From NCBI GenBank assembly GCA_903919205.1, contig CAIXHE010000149.1, positions 22,201 through 86,200 of the forward strand: DNA of 64,000 nt. The letters run 5' to 3'. This DNA is from an uncultured Opitutaceae bacterium. GTDB lineage: Bacteria; Verrucomicrobiota; Verrucomicrobiia; Opitutales; Opitutaceae. Positions 12,639 through 21,334 of this stretch are shown here, one piece after another; within the stretch, counting starts at the first letter, position 1, and every line of letters begins with the position of its first letter. The notes under the pieces are model-generated. The model did no database searches. It saw only the letters and a program-made list of their open reading frames with translations, and had not been told where the DNA came from. A program made the position numbers and the translations under genes.

Positions 12639-15175
12639 CCCGGGTCGACCCTGCTGTAGGCGCCTCGGGCCCCCGGACGCCGGTCAGGGGCCGGGTGCTC
12701 GCGCTCGCCGGCTGCCTGCTGGCCTCCACGGGCGCGTGCCTCGGGGCGGCGGCGCCCTCCGCCGACGCCCTCAGGCAGGAGCTTCGCGAGCTCGGCGTCT
12801 GCGGCAGCGTCCTCTACGTCGCCGCCCACCCCGACGACGAGAACACGCAGCTGATCACCTACCTCGCGCGCGGGCGCGACTACCGGACCGCGTACCTCTC
12901 GCTGACCCGGGGAGACGGGGGCCAGAACGTGCTGGGGCCGGAGTTCGGCGACACGCTGGGCGTCATCCGCACGCAGGAGCTGCTGGCGGCGCGCCGCTTG
13001 GACGGGGGTGAGCAGTTTTTCAGCCGCGCCCGCGACTTCGGCTTCTCGAAGGACTACCGGCAAACCCTGGGCAAGTGGGATCGCCAGCAGGTGCTCTCCG
13101 ACATCGTCCGGGTGCTCCGCACCTTCAGGCCGGACGTCGTCATCACGCGGTTTTCGCCCGAGCCCGGGGGAACCCATGGCCACCACACCGCCTCGGCCGC
13201 CCTCGCCGTCGAGGCCTTCGCCCTGGCCGGAGACCCCAAGGCGTTTCCCGAGCAGCTTGACCGGCTCGCCCCCTGGAGCCCGAAGAGGATCCTCTGGAAC
13301 GCCTGGTCGCCCGGCCGCCCGGGCGCCGGCGAGTCCCTGCCGGGGGCGCTCCACATGAACATCGACGGCACCGACGCGGTGTCCGGCGCGTCCTTCGCCG
13401 AACTTGCCGCGCGCAGCCGCTCGATGCACGCGACCCAGGGGTTCGCCAACTTCTCCGTCGCGTCCTCGGGGGGCGGACCCCGGGAGGAATCCTTCAAGCT
13501 CCTGGCGGGCGATCCGGCCGCGCACGACATCATGGACGGCGTTGACACCACCTGGGGCCGGTTCGCGGGCGGCGCCGGGGTGGGGGCGCTCGTGGCCGAC
13601 GCCCTCGCGCGTTTCGACCCCGGGCACCCTGCCGCGAGCGTGCCCGCGCTGCTTGAGATCCGCGGGCGCCTCGCGCGGCTGCCAGACGACCCGGGCCTCG
13701 TCCCGAAGCGCCGCCAGCTCGACCACCTGCTTCAGGCGTGCCTCGGGCTTACGGTCGAGACCCGCACCGACCTGGGAAACGTCGTGCCCGGCGAGAGCGT
13801 GCCCCTCACGTATTCCGCGCGGGCGACGGGAACCGTGCCCGTGTCGTGGGTCTCGGTGGCGACCCTCGGCCTTGAGACCCCGGTGTCCAAGGCGCTGTCC
13901 CCGGGAGTCGCGACGGTTCGCGGCGCCTCCCCGCGCCTTCCCTCAACGGCCCCGCTCACGCAGCCCTACTGGCTCTCGGAGGAGCCCACGCCGGGCATGT
14001 TCCGCGTGGGGGACGCCGCACTGATCGGCCGCCCCGAGAGCCCTACGGCGCTCCCGGTGGAGTACCGGTTCACGGTGGGCGGCCAGACGCTGGTCATCGC
14101 GGACACGGTGCGGCATGAGTCGCCCGGGGTCGGCGCGGCACCCGTGCTCGGCGAGCCCGCGATCGTGGCGCCCGTTTCGCTCGGCTTCGATGCCGCGGCG
14201 GCGCTCTTCAGCCCCGGTGCCGCTCGCCCGGTGGTGCTGGAGGTGACCGGGGTTCGCGCAGGCGTGTCGGGAACGGCCCGCCTCGAGGTCCCCGCCGGCT
14301 GGTCGGTCTCGCCGGCGAGCCGGCCGTTCCGCCTCGCCGCCGCGGGCGATCGCACCCGGCTCGCGTTTCAGGTCACACCTCCGGCCAGCCCGGACACCGC
14401 CCGCATCCAGGCGGTGGCGGAGGGCGGCTCCTGGCAGTCGCGCACCGGGAGGATCGAGATCGCCTACCCCCATATCCCCCGCCTCGTGCTCCAGCCGGCG
14501 GCCCGACTGAAGGCGGTGTGCCTGGAGCTGGCCATCCGAGGCCGCGTGGTGGGCTACGTGGCGGGCGCGGGCGACAGCGTCTCCGACGCGCTCCGCCAGA
14601 TGGGCTACCGGGTCGTGGCGCTGCCGGCCACGGACCTGACCGCCGACGGGATGAAGGGCCTCGACGCTGTGGTGATCGGCGTGCGCGCCCTCAACACCCG
14701 CCCGGAGCTGGCCGCGCGGATGCCGGCGCTCTTTGCGTACGCGGAGGCCGGAGGCACGGTGGTGGAGCAGTACAACACGCCCGGCGGCCTCGTGACCCCG
14801 TCCCTGGCGCCCTTCGACCTCAAGCTCTCGCGGGAGCTGCCGCGCTTCCGCGTCACGGACGAGCACGCCGCGATGACGGTCCTCCTGCCGGGCAGCCCCG
14901 CCCTCGCGGGCCCGAACGTGATCGTCCCCGCCGACTTCGAGGGATGGGTCCAGGAGCGCGGCCTCAACTTCCCGAGCGAGTGGGACGCGGCTCATTTCGA
15001 GGCCCCGCTCGCATGCAGCGACGTGGGCGAGGCGCCGCTCCGGAGCGGGCTCCTGGTCGCGCACGTCGGGAAGGGCTACTTCGTCTACACGGGCCTCTCG
15101 TTCTTCCGCCAACTGCCGGCGGGCGTGCCCGGCGCCTACCGGCTCTTCGCCAACCTCGTGTCGCTCGGAAAATGA
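12635..15175 (+). CDS. Large PIG-L/LmbE-family deacetylase with C-terminal accessory domains
   Basis: 'VLYVAAHPDDENTQLITYLARG' and 'GGTHGHHTASA' LmbE motifs; GTG start overlaps the preceding stop. Confidence 0.85.
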   Translation: MTRVDPAVGASGPRTPVRGRVLALAGCLLASTGACLGAAAPSADALRQELRELGVCGSVLYVAAHPDDENTQLITYLARGRDYRTAYLSLTRGDGGQNVLGPEFGDTLGVIRTQELLAARRLDGGEQFFSRARDFGFSKDYRQTLGKWDRQQVLSDIVRVLRTFRPDVVITRFSPEPGGTHGHHTASAALAVEAFALAGDPKAFPEQLDRLAPWSPKRILWNAWSPGRPGAGESLPGALHMNIDGTDAVSGASFAELAARSRSMHATQGFANFSVASSGGGPREESFKLLAGDPAAHDIMDGVDTTWGRFAGGAGVGALVADALARFDPGHPAASVPALLEIRGRLARLPDDPGLVPKRRQLDHLLQACLGLTVETRTDLGNVVPGESVPLTYSARATGTVPVSWVSVATLGLETPVSKALSPGVATVRGASPRLPSTAPLTQPYWLSEEPTPGMFRVGDAALIGRPESPTALPVEYRFTVGGQTLVIADTVRHESPGVGAAPVLGEPAIVAPVSLGFDAAAALFSPGAARPVVLEVTGVRAGVSGTARLEVPAGWSVSPASRPFRLAAAGDRTRLAFQVTPPASPDTARIQAVAEGGSWQSRTGRIEIAYPHIPRLVLQPAARLKAVCLELAIRGRVVGYVAGAGDSVSDALRQMGYRVVALPATDLTADGMKGLDAVVIGVRALNTRPELAARMPALFAYAEAGGTVVEQYNTPGGLVTPSLAPFDLKLSRELPRFRVTDEHAAMTVLLPGSPALAGPNVIVPADFEGWVQERGLNFPSEWDAAHFEAPLACSDVGEAPLRSGLLVAHVGKGYFVYTGLSFFRQLPAGVPGAYRLFANLVSLGK

Positions 15176-15306
15176 ACCCTGAGCCCGAGGACGAAGCGAC
15201 GGGCCTTCGCGGGCTGCGCTCCTGGCGCGGGGTGTACGTCGTCGTCCTGTGCGTGTTCCTCGCATGGGTGGGGCTCCTGACGCTGCTTGACCAGGCATTC
15301 CCGTGA
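15172..15306 (+). CDS. 44-aa single-TM small protein preceding a symporter
   Basis: MNPEPEDEATGLRGLRSWRGVYVVVLCVFLAWVGLLTLLDQAFP; start and stop both overlap neighbouring genes. Confidence 0.6.
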   Translation: MNPEPEDEATGLRGLRSWRGVYVVVLCVFLAWVGLLTLLDQAFP

Positions 15307-17786
15307 ACGCACTCGACTACACGATCCTGGTCGGGACCCTGGTCGGCATCGCGGCGTTCGCGCTCTGGCAGACCCGCGGCCGTGCCGACCTGAGCAGCTA
15401 CCTGAGGGGCCGGGGCCAGTCTGGCTGGCTCGCGATCGGGCTCTCGGTGATGGCAACCCAGGCAAGCGCGATCACGTTCCTCTCGACCCCCGGGCAGGGC
15501 TACGAAAGCGGCCTCGGCTTCGTCCAGAACTACTTCGGGGCCCCCTTGGCCCTGATCGTCGTGGCCGCGGTCTTCGTCCCGATCTACCGGCGCCTCAAGG
15601 TCTACACGGCCTACGAGTACCTGGGGATCCGCTTCGACCGGAAGACCCGCCTGCTCGGCGCCGGGTTCTTCCTCCTGCAGCGCGGGCTGGGCGCGGGGAT
15701 CACGATCTACGCCCCCGCGATCGTGCTCTCGACGGTCCTCGGATGGAGGCTCGACGCGACCATCGTGTGCAGCGGCCTCCTCGTGGTCGCCTACACGGTC
15801 CTCGGCGGATGCGACGCCGTGACGCTGACCCAGAAGTACCAGATCGGAGTGATCTTCTGCGGCATGGTGGCGGCGTTCGCGGTGCTGCTCTCCCGCCTGC
15901 CCCAGGGAATGACCTTCTCGGACGCCCTCGCCGTCGCCGGCGGCCTGCGAAAGATCGACGCCGTCGACTACTCGCTCAGCCCCGACCGCCGCTACACGGT
16001 GTGGTCGGGCACGCTCGGCGGCATGTTCCTGGCGCTGTCCTACTTCGGGACCGACCAGTCGCAGGTCCAGCGTTACCTGGGCGGCTCGTCCCTGCGCGAG
16101 AGCCGCCTCGGGCTCATGTTCAACGCGCTGCTCAAGATCCCGATGCAGGCCTTCATCCTGCTGCTCGGCTCGCTGATCTTCGTGTTTTACCAGTTCGAGC
16201 GACCGCCGGTCTATTTCAACCAGGCTGCCTGGAACTACCAGGTGGCCCATGGAGACGGGACCCGGCTGCGAGCCCTCGAGGCCCGGTTCAACGCGGCCCA
16301 CGACGAGGGGCGCACCCATGTCGAGGCCTGGGTCGCGGCCCGCCACTCGGGGGACGCCTCGGCCGAGGCCGCGGCGCGGGCCGCCAGCCTCTCGGCGCTC
16401 GCGAGGGCGGAGGCCGTCCGCGGGGAGACCCGCTCCGTGCTGCACCGCGCCGACCCGCTCGGCGCCACGAACGACTCCGACTACGTGTTCATCACGTTCA
16501 TCCTCGATCACCTTCCGCACGGCCTCATCGGGGTGCTGGTGACGGCGTTTTTCGCCGCTGCGCTTTCCTCGAAGGCCGGCGAGCTTAACGCCCTCGGCTC
16601 CACCACGACGGTCGACATCTACCGCCATCTCATCCGTGGGGAGGGCGACGACCGGAGCTACCTGGCGGCCTCGAAGGTGTTCACGGCGCTCTGGGGCGCG
16701 GTGGCCGTGGGCTTCGCCCTGTACGCCCACCTCTCCGAGAACCTGATCCAGGCCGTCAACATCCTCGGCTCGATCTTCTACGGCGTGGTGCTCGGGCTGT
16801 TCCTGGTCGCCTTCTTCCTGCGGTGGATCGGGGGCACGGCGGTCTTCTGGGCGGCCCTGGCGGCCCAGGCGCTCGTGTTCGTGCTCTACCGGGAGCTCTC
16901 GATCTCGTACCTCTGGTACAACCTGATCGGGTGCGCCGCCTGCATGGGCTTCAGCGTGCTCCTGCAGGCCGCGATGGGGCCGCGGGGGTCGATCCCCGGG
17001 GGGGGCCGCGGCATGAGCGCCCCGGTCATCTGCTTCGGCCAGCAGCCCTGCGGCTTCTTTCCGCGGAGGTTCCTAGCGGCCAAGGTGTTCACCGCGCGCC
17101 GCCTGCGCGAGCAGCTCGGCGGCGAGATCGTGTTCTTCTACCACGACAGCGACCACGACCCTCGGGAGACGCGCACCACGCTCCGCCAGATCGGCACGGG
17201 CGAGGCGGCCGTCCTCAACTTCACGTTTGAGAACAAGCTCCAGCGCAAGTTCTCGCCCCTCTACGCGAAGCGCGTGGTCCGGGCCTGGCATGACAACACC
17301 CTGCGTCAGCTGCCCGCCTACGTGCCCCGGTGCTGGGTGGACGCCTTCAGGGCCGTCGAGGCGACCACGGTCGCCGACTTCTGCCTGGAGATGTACCGCA
17401 AGATGGGGCTCCTGGAGGGCATCCGCGTGGTGCGCTCGAGCGACCCGGATTTCAGGATCCGCGCCTGCGAGGTGTCCGATTTCTTCGTGGACGTCCCGTA
17501 CGGGGGCGAGCTTGTGCGCGCCCGCTGCGTCGACGGGGCATTGCAACTGCACGAGGGTGGGGATTCCTTCATCTCCGTGCCGGCCACCCCGTTCACCAAG
17601 TCCCAGGTCAGCCCGTCGCGCGACTCGCGTCTCAAGTGGATGCAGTCCGTTCTCCACTGCACGCACTACGTGGCGGGCGCCGGGGAGCAGGCGTACCTGC
17701 GGCGCGAGGACGCCCCCGAGATCCAGTACGTGAACCGCGACACCATAGACCGCTCCGATGAAGCCTACTGCGAAGACCCCTCCTGA
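15303..17786 (+). CDS. Sodium:solute symporter (residues 1-570) fused in frame to a BshC-like domain (residues 571-827); fusion may be an indel artefact
   Basis: SSS signatures 'LSSYLRGRGQSGWLAIGLSVMATQASAITFLSTPGQGY' and 'FFAAALSSKAGELNALGSTTTVDIYRHL'; continuous frame through poly-G 16998-17005. Confidence 0.75.
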   Translation: MNALDYTILVGTLVGIAAFALWQTRGRADLSSYLRGRGQSGWLAIGLSVMATQASAITFLSTPGQGYESGLGFVQNYFGAPLALIVVAAVFVPIYRRLKVYTAYEYLGIRFDRKTRLLGAGFFLLQRGLGAGITIYAPAIVLSTVLGWRLDATIVCSGLLVVAYTVLGGCDAVTLTQKYQIGVIFCGMVAAFAVLLSRLPQGMTFSDALAVAGGLRKIDAVDYSLSPDRRYTVWSGTLGGMFLALSYFGTDQSQVQRYLGGSSLRESRLGLMFNALLKIPMQAFILLLGSLIFVFYQFERPPVYFNQAAWNYQVAHGDGTRLRALEARFNAAHDEGRTHVEAWVAARHSGDASAEAAARAASLSALARAEAVRGETRSVLHRADPLGATNDSDYVFITFILDHLPHGLIGVLVTAFFAAALSSKAGELNALGSTTTVDIYRHLIRGEGDDRSYLAASKVFTALWGAVAVGFALYAHLSENLIQAVNILGSIFYGVVLGLFLVAFFLRWIGGTAVFWAALAAQALVFVLYRELSISYLWYNLIGCAACMGFSVLLQAAMGPRGSIPGGGRGMSAPVICFGQQPCGFFPRRFLAAKVFTARRLREQLGGEIVFFYHDSDHDPRETRTTLRQIGTGEAAVLNFTFENKLQRKFSPLYAKRVVRAWHDNTLRQLPAYVPRCWVDAFRAVEATTVADFCLEMYRKMGLLEGIRVVRSSDPDFRIRACEVSDFFVDVPYGGELVRARCVDGALQLHEGGDSFISVPATPFTKSQVSPSRDSRLKWMQSVLHCTHYVAGAGEQAYLRREDAPEIQYVNRDTIDRSDEAYCEDPS
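17013..17786 (+). CDS. Compact BshC-like putative cysteine ligase (alternative independent CDS from internal ATG)
   Basis: 'ICFGQQPCGFF...IVFFYHDSDHD...LKWMQSVLHCTHYVAGAGEQAYL' parallels BshC GGQQxG, GEDHD and AGPGEI.Y motifs; lies directly upstream of bshB and bshA. Confidence 0.6.
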   Translation: MSAPVICFGQQPCGFFPRRFLAAKVFTARRLREQLGGEIVFFYHDSDHDPRETRTTLRQIGTGEAAVLNFTFENKLQRKFSPLYAKRVVRAWHDNTLRQLPAYVPRCWVDAFRAVEATTVADFCLEMYRKMGLLEGIRVVRSSDPDFRIRACEVSDFFVDVPYGGELVRARCVDGALQLHEGGDSFISVPATPFTKSQVSPSRDSRLKWMQSVLHCTHYVAGAGEQAYLRREDAPEIQYVNRDTIDRSDEAYCEDPS

Positions 17787-18495
17787 GGACGCTCCCGTCC
17801 TCGCCTTCGGCGCCCACCCCGACGACATCGAGTTCGCCTGCGGGGGGGTCATCGCGCGCGAGACCCGGGCCGGGCGCCCGGCCCACCTCGTGGTCTGCTC
17901 GCGCGGGGAGTCGGCGAGCCACGGGACTCCCGCCACGAGGGCGTCCGAGGCCCGAAAGGGGGCCGCCGCCCTCGGGGCCACGCTCGAATTCGTGGATCTG
18001 GACGGCGATGCGACCCTCGAGGTGAAGGCTGCGCACGTGCTCGCGCTCGCCGCCATCATCCGGCGCGTGCGACCCGGGATCGTGCTCGCGCCCAGCCTCC
18101 CGGAAAACCAGCACCCCGACCACCCGCGCCTCGGCCGCATCGTGAGGGACGCCGCCCGGCTCGCCCGCTACGGGGGCGTGGCCAAGCTGCGCCGCCGGCC
18201 CGCCCACGCCATCGGAGCCCTGTTCTTCTACGCGGGTTCCCAGGCGGCCGAGCCCCCCGGCTGCCTGCCGGTGTTGATCGACATCTCCGACCCGGGCGTG
18301 GTGGCCGCGTGGACCGCCGCGATGGAGGCGCACGCGACGCAGCTGAGGACCCGCAACTACGTGGACCTCCAGCGGGCGCGCGCGCGGGTGCTCGGCCTCG
18401 AGGCCGGCGTGGAGTTCGCCCAGGCCCTCTACCCGAACGATCCCCTGGTGTTCGACTCGCTGGCGCCGCTCGGGCGCGCGGCGCGCCGGTTCTGA
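17758..18495 (+). CDS. bshB: Bacillithiol-type PIG-L deacetylase (BshB1-like)
   Basis: 'LAFGAHPDDIEFACGGVIARE', 'PENQHPDHPRLGRIVRDA', 'LIDISDPGVVAAWTAAMEAHATQL'; adjacent to bshA. Confidence 0.85.
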   Translation: MKPTAKTPPEDAPVLAFGAHPDDIEFACGGVIARETRAGRPAHLVVCSRGESASHGTPATRASEARKGAAALGATLEFVDLDGDATLEVKAAHVLALAAIIRRVRPGIVLAPSLPENQHPDHPRLGRIVRDAARLARYGGVAKLRRRPAHAIGALFFYAGSQAAEPPGCLPVLIDISDPGVVAAWTAAMEAHATQLRTRNYVDLQRARARVLGLEAGVEFAQALYPNDPLVFDSLAPLGRAARRF

Positions 18496-18496
18496 C

Positions 18497-19642
18497 ATGG
18501 GTGCCGGTGCCTCGCTCAGGATCGGGATCACCTGCTACCCTTCGGTCGGCGGCAGCGGAATCCTCGCGTCGGCCCTCGGCGAGGAACTCGCGCGCAGGGG
18601 CCACGAGGCGCACTTCATCGGCTACGAGCGGCCCTTCCGGCTCCCCGCGCAGGCCCCGGGCATCTTCTTCCACCCGGTCGTCATCAACGACTACGGGCTC
18701 TTCAAGTACCCGGACTACACGCTGCCCCTGTCCGTCAAGATGGCCGAGGTGAGCCGCGCGCATGCGCTCGACGTCCTGCACGTGCACTACGCCGTTCCCC
18801 ACGCCACGGCGGCCATCCTAGCCCGGGAGATGCTTCCCCGGGAACTGAGGCCCCGGGTCGTCACCACGCTCCACGGCACCGACACCACGCTTCTCGGGCG
18901 CGATGCCGGCTACGGCCCCGCGATCCGCCACGCGCTCGACCGGTCGGATGCCGTGACCACGGTCTCGGCTTATCTGGAGCGCGAGACGCGGCGCGTGCTC
19001 GCGCTCGAGCGGCCGATCGACGTGATCCACAATTTTTTCGAGCCGCGGCCGGCGGTGCGGCCGCGCGACCAGGTCCGGCGGGCGCTCGGGGTATCGGACA
19101 GCGAGGTGCTGATCCTTCACGCCTCGAACCTGCGGCCGGTGAAGCGCATCGGGCTCCTCCTGGAGACGGTGGCGCGCATCCGCCCGCGCGGCGCGTTCAG
19201 GCTGTTGATTCTCGCCGGGGCCGACTTCTCGCCCCACGTCGCGGAGGTGCGCCGTCTCGGCCTGGAGGACCGCGTGATCGTCCTTAGGGACGTGGCCGAC
19301 ATGGAGGACTACCTGCAGGCGGCAGACCTCGGGCTTTTCACTTCGGAGTCGGAAAGCTTCTGCCTCAGCCTGCTCGAGGCTATGAGCTTCGGCTGCCCCA
19401 GCGTGTCGACGGCGGTGGGAGGGATCCCCGAGGTCGTCGTGTCGGGCGAATCCGGGTTGCTCGTCGGCGAAGCCTCTCCGGAGGCCCTTGCGAGGGCTGT
19501 AGAACGCCTGATGGGTGATCCCGCGCTCAGGTCCTCGCTCGGCCGAACGGCGCGAGCGCGCGCCCGCGAGCGATTCTCGGCCGAGTCGATCGTTCCAAAA
19601 TACGTGGGCCTCTACCGGCGCGTGTGCGGGGACCCGGCCTGA
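18497..19642 (+). CDS. bshA: N-acetyl-alpha-D-glucosaminyl L-malate synthase BshA
   Basis: 'RIGITCYPSVGGSGILASALGEELARRGHEAHFIGYERPFRL' and 'VVTTLHGTDTTLLGRD' characteristic of BshA. Confidence 0.93.
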   Translation: MGAGASLRIGITCYPSVGGSGILASALGEELARRGHEAHFIGYERPFRLPAQAPGIFFHPVVINDYGLFKYPDYTLPLSVKMAEVSRAHALDVLHVHYAVPHATAAILAREMLPRELRPRVVTTLHGTDTTLLGRDAGYGPAIRHALDRSDAVTTVSAYLERETRRVLALERPIDVIHNFFEPRPAVRPRDQVRRALGVSDSEVLILHASNLRPVKRIGLLLETVARIRPRGAFRLLILAGADFSPHVAEVRRLGLEDRVIVLRDVADMEDYLQAADLGLFTSESESFCLSLLEAMSFGCPSVSTAVGGIPEVVVSGESGLLVGEASPEALARAVERLMGDPALRSSLGRTARARARERFSAESIVPKYVGLYRRVCGDPA

Positions 19643-19645
19643 GTC

Positions 19646-21334
19646 CTAGGGTGCCTGATCGGGATCTGGTCGGGGTGCAAAGGGGCTCACGGTAACGTTC
19701 CCTTTGAATCTCGAAACCCGCCTTTCCAGGCTCCGCTCCAAGATCGCGCCATTGAACCAGTCGGGCGAGTCCGTCTGGACCCATTTGTCACCCTCCATGT
19801 GGTGGGGCACCCTCAGTTCGATCCTCCGGAAGGCGATGGCGACCGTGTCGATGCGCAGGGCGACGGAATAGCCCCGAGCCGAAGCCGCCGCCTCGCCGCG
19901 CGCCCGGTTGACAGCCGTAAACCAGCGGGCGGAGATGTCCGTCCACGGGTTGAAGACCACGGTGTAGTCAGGATGATGTTCGATCTCATCGACATCCAGT
20001 TGCCTGCGGTCCCCATCCCACCGGATCCTGGATATCCGCAGACCCTCCGCACCATTCTCAAGGTGGCTCCCCTCCTCAAGCGCCAGCGGGGGCAGCGCCT
20101 CCCAGCTCTCGAAGTAGCCTTCAAACTGAACCTGTAGGGACGCGGGCCCGGAACGCAGCCGCGCCCCCATCTCGGGAAGGGCCTCCTGGTAGAATTCCCA
20201 GACCGAGCCGTCCGACTCGCCGTAGAAAGGTCCGAACGTCGCATCGGAACGATGGCGGCCGCCGCGGGCCAGCATTCTGACCCTCGCATACCAATCCCAC
20301 GGAGGATCCATCACGGGCCTGGGGGGGTGAAACCGGGCGGATCCGTAGGCCGCACCGTAGCTCGTGGGATTCAAACGGGTCCCGTCGGGCCACTCCCATT
20401 CAAACCGGGTTTTCGTGAAATGCACGGTGAGGTCCTTCGGCTTATTTCGGATCGAGAACGTCTCACGGTAAAGGGCCTGAGGGGCTCCGTTCGGCAGGTT
20501 GACGGTCCCCTCGAACGCCTCCTTGAAATCGAATGCGATCCGGTCGTCGACCGGCAAGCCCGCGAGGACATCCTGCGGCTGGCGGCCGCTCGGGGGAAGA
20601 TTCACGGGTACCAGGGCGCAGGCGAGCAGTACGGCGGCGGCCAGGCTCACGAGCACGGCGAGCGAACGAGCCAGGCGGCGCGTGAGGAACTGGTGGGCGA
20701 TGACGACCAGCCCCGCCAAGGGTGCGTAACGCATGAGGTGAGGCCATGGCCACGAAGCCACAGCGAACGTGTCCTCCGTCACGGCGGGGTGCCCCTCGGC
20801 GAAGCACCAAAGGGCGACCGGGACGAACACAAGGACGCCGAGCGTTCCCGCAAGGAATCGCCCCAGCGTGCCCGTGAGACTCGCCACGAGGACCCCGATC
20901 AGGACGGGGAGGGCCTGCGAGCCTCCGATGTCGATCGCCGCCAGCGGGAGTTCATGCAGGCCGTAGCCGCAGTAGAGCCACCATGGAAGCGCCATGGCGA
21001 TCGGAAAGAGGCCGAACACGATCAGGCAGGTCCCGGCCTTGGCGCCCAAGAGCCGCGCCCCGGAGATCGGCCGGGTCGGCCAGAACGCCGTGGTGCCCAC
21101 CAGAGGGTCCTCGTGGATCAGGGCGGCCGTCAGGAGGTAGCCGATCGCATATTTGAGGCCGACCATGATCCATGTGAAGATCTGGTAACGATCGAACTGA
21201 TACATGTTGCCGATCCCTTCGTGCAGGAGCCGGGCTCCCGCCACGAACTCCGCTAGGTAGACGAGCGCCCACAGGACGAGAACGGAACCCAGCCTCCTGA
21301 GGTCCTTCCGGATGATGTGAAGGGTCAGTTTCAT
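19646..21334 (-). CDS. ABC-2-type permease-like membrane protein with large C-terminal extracytoplasmic domain
   Basis: TM-rich N-terminal ~230 aa, then ~330 aa soluble region; overlaps the stop of the ATPase gene. Confidence 0.65.
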   Translation of the reverse strand: MKLTLHIIRKDLRRLGSVLVLWALVYLAEFVAGARLLHEGIGNMYQFDRYQIFTWIMVGLKYAIGYLLTAALIHEDPLVGTTAFWPTRPISGARLLGAKAGTCLIVFGLFPIAMALPWWLYCGYGLHELPLAAIDIGGSQALPVLIGVLVASLTGTLGRFLAGTLGVLVFVPVALWCFAEGHPAVTEDTFAVASWPWPHLMRYAPLAGLVVIAHQFLTRRLARSLAVLVSLAAAVLLACALVPVNLPPSGRQPQDVLAGLPVDDRIAFDFKEAFEGTVNLPNGAPQALYRETFSIRNKPKDLTVHFTKTRFEWEWPDGTRLNPTSYGAAYGSARFHPPRPVMDPPWDWYARVRMLARGGRHRSDATFGPFYGESDGSVWEFYQEALPEMGARLRSGPASLQVQFEGYFESWEALPPLALEEGSHLENGAEGLRISRIRWDGDRRQLDVDEIEHHPDYTVVFNPWTDISARWFTAVNRARGEAAASARGYSVALRIDTVAIAFRRIELRVPHHMEGDKWVQTDSPDWFNGAILERSLERRVSRFKGNVTVSPFAPRPDPDQAP

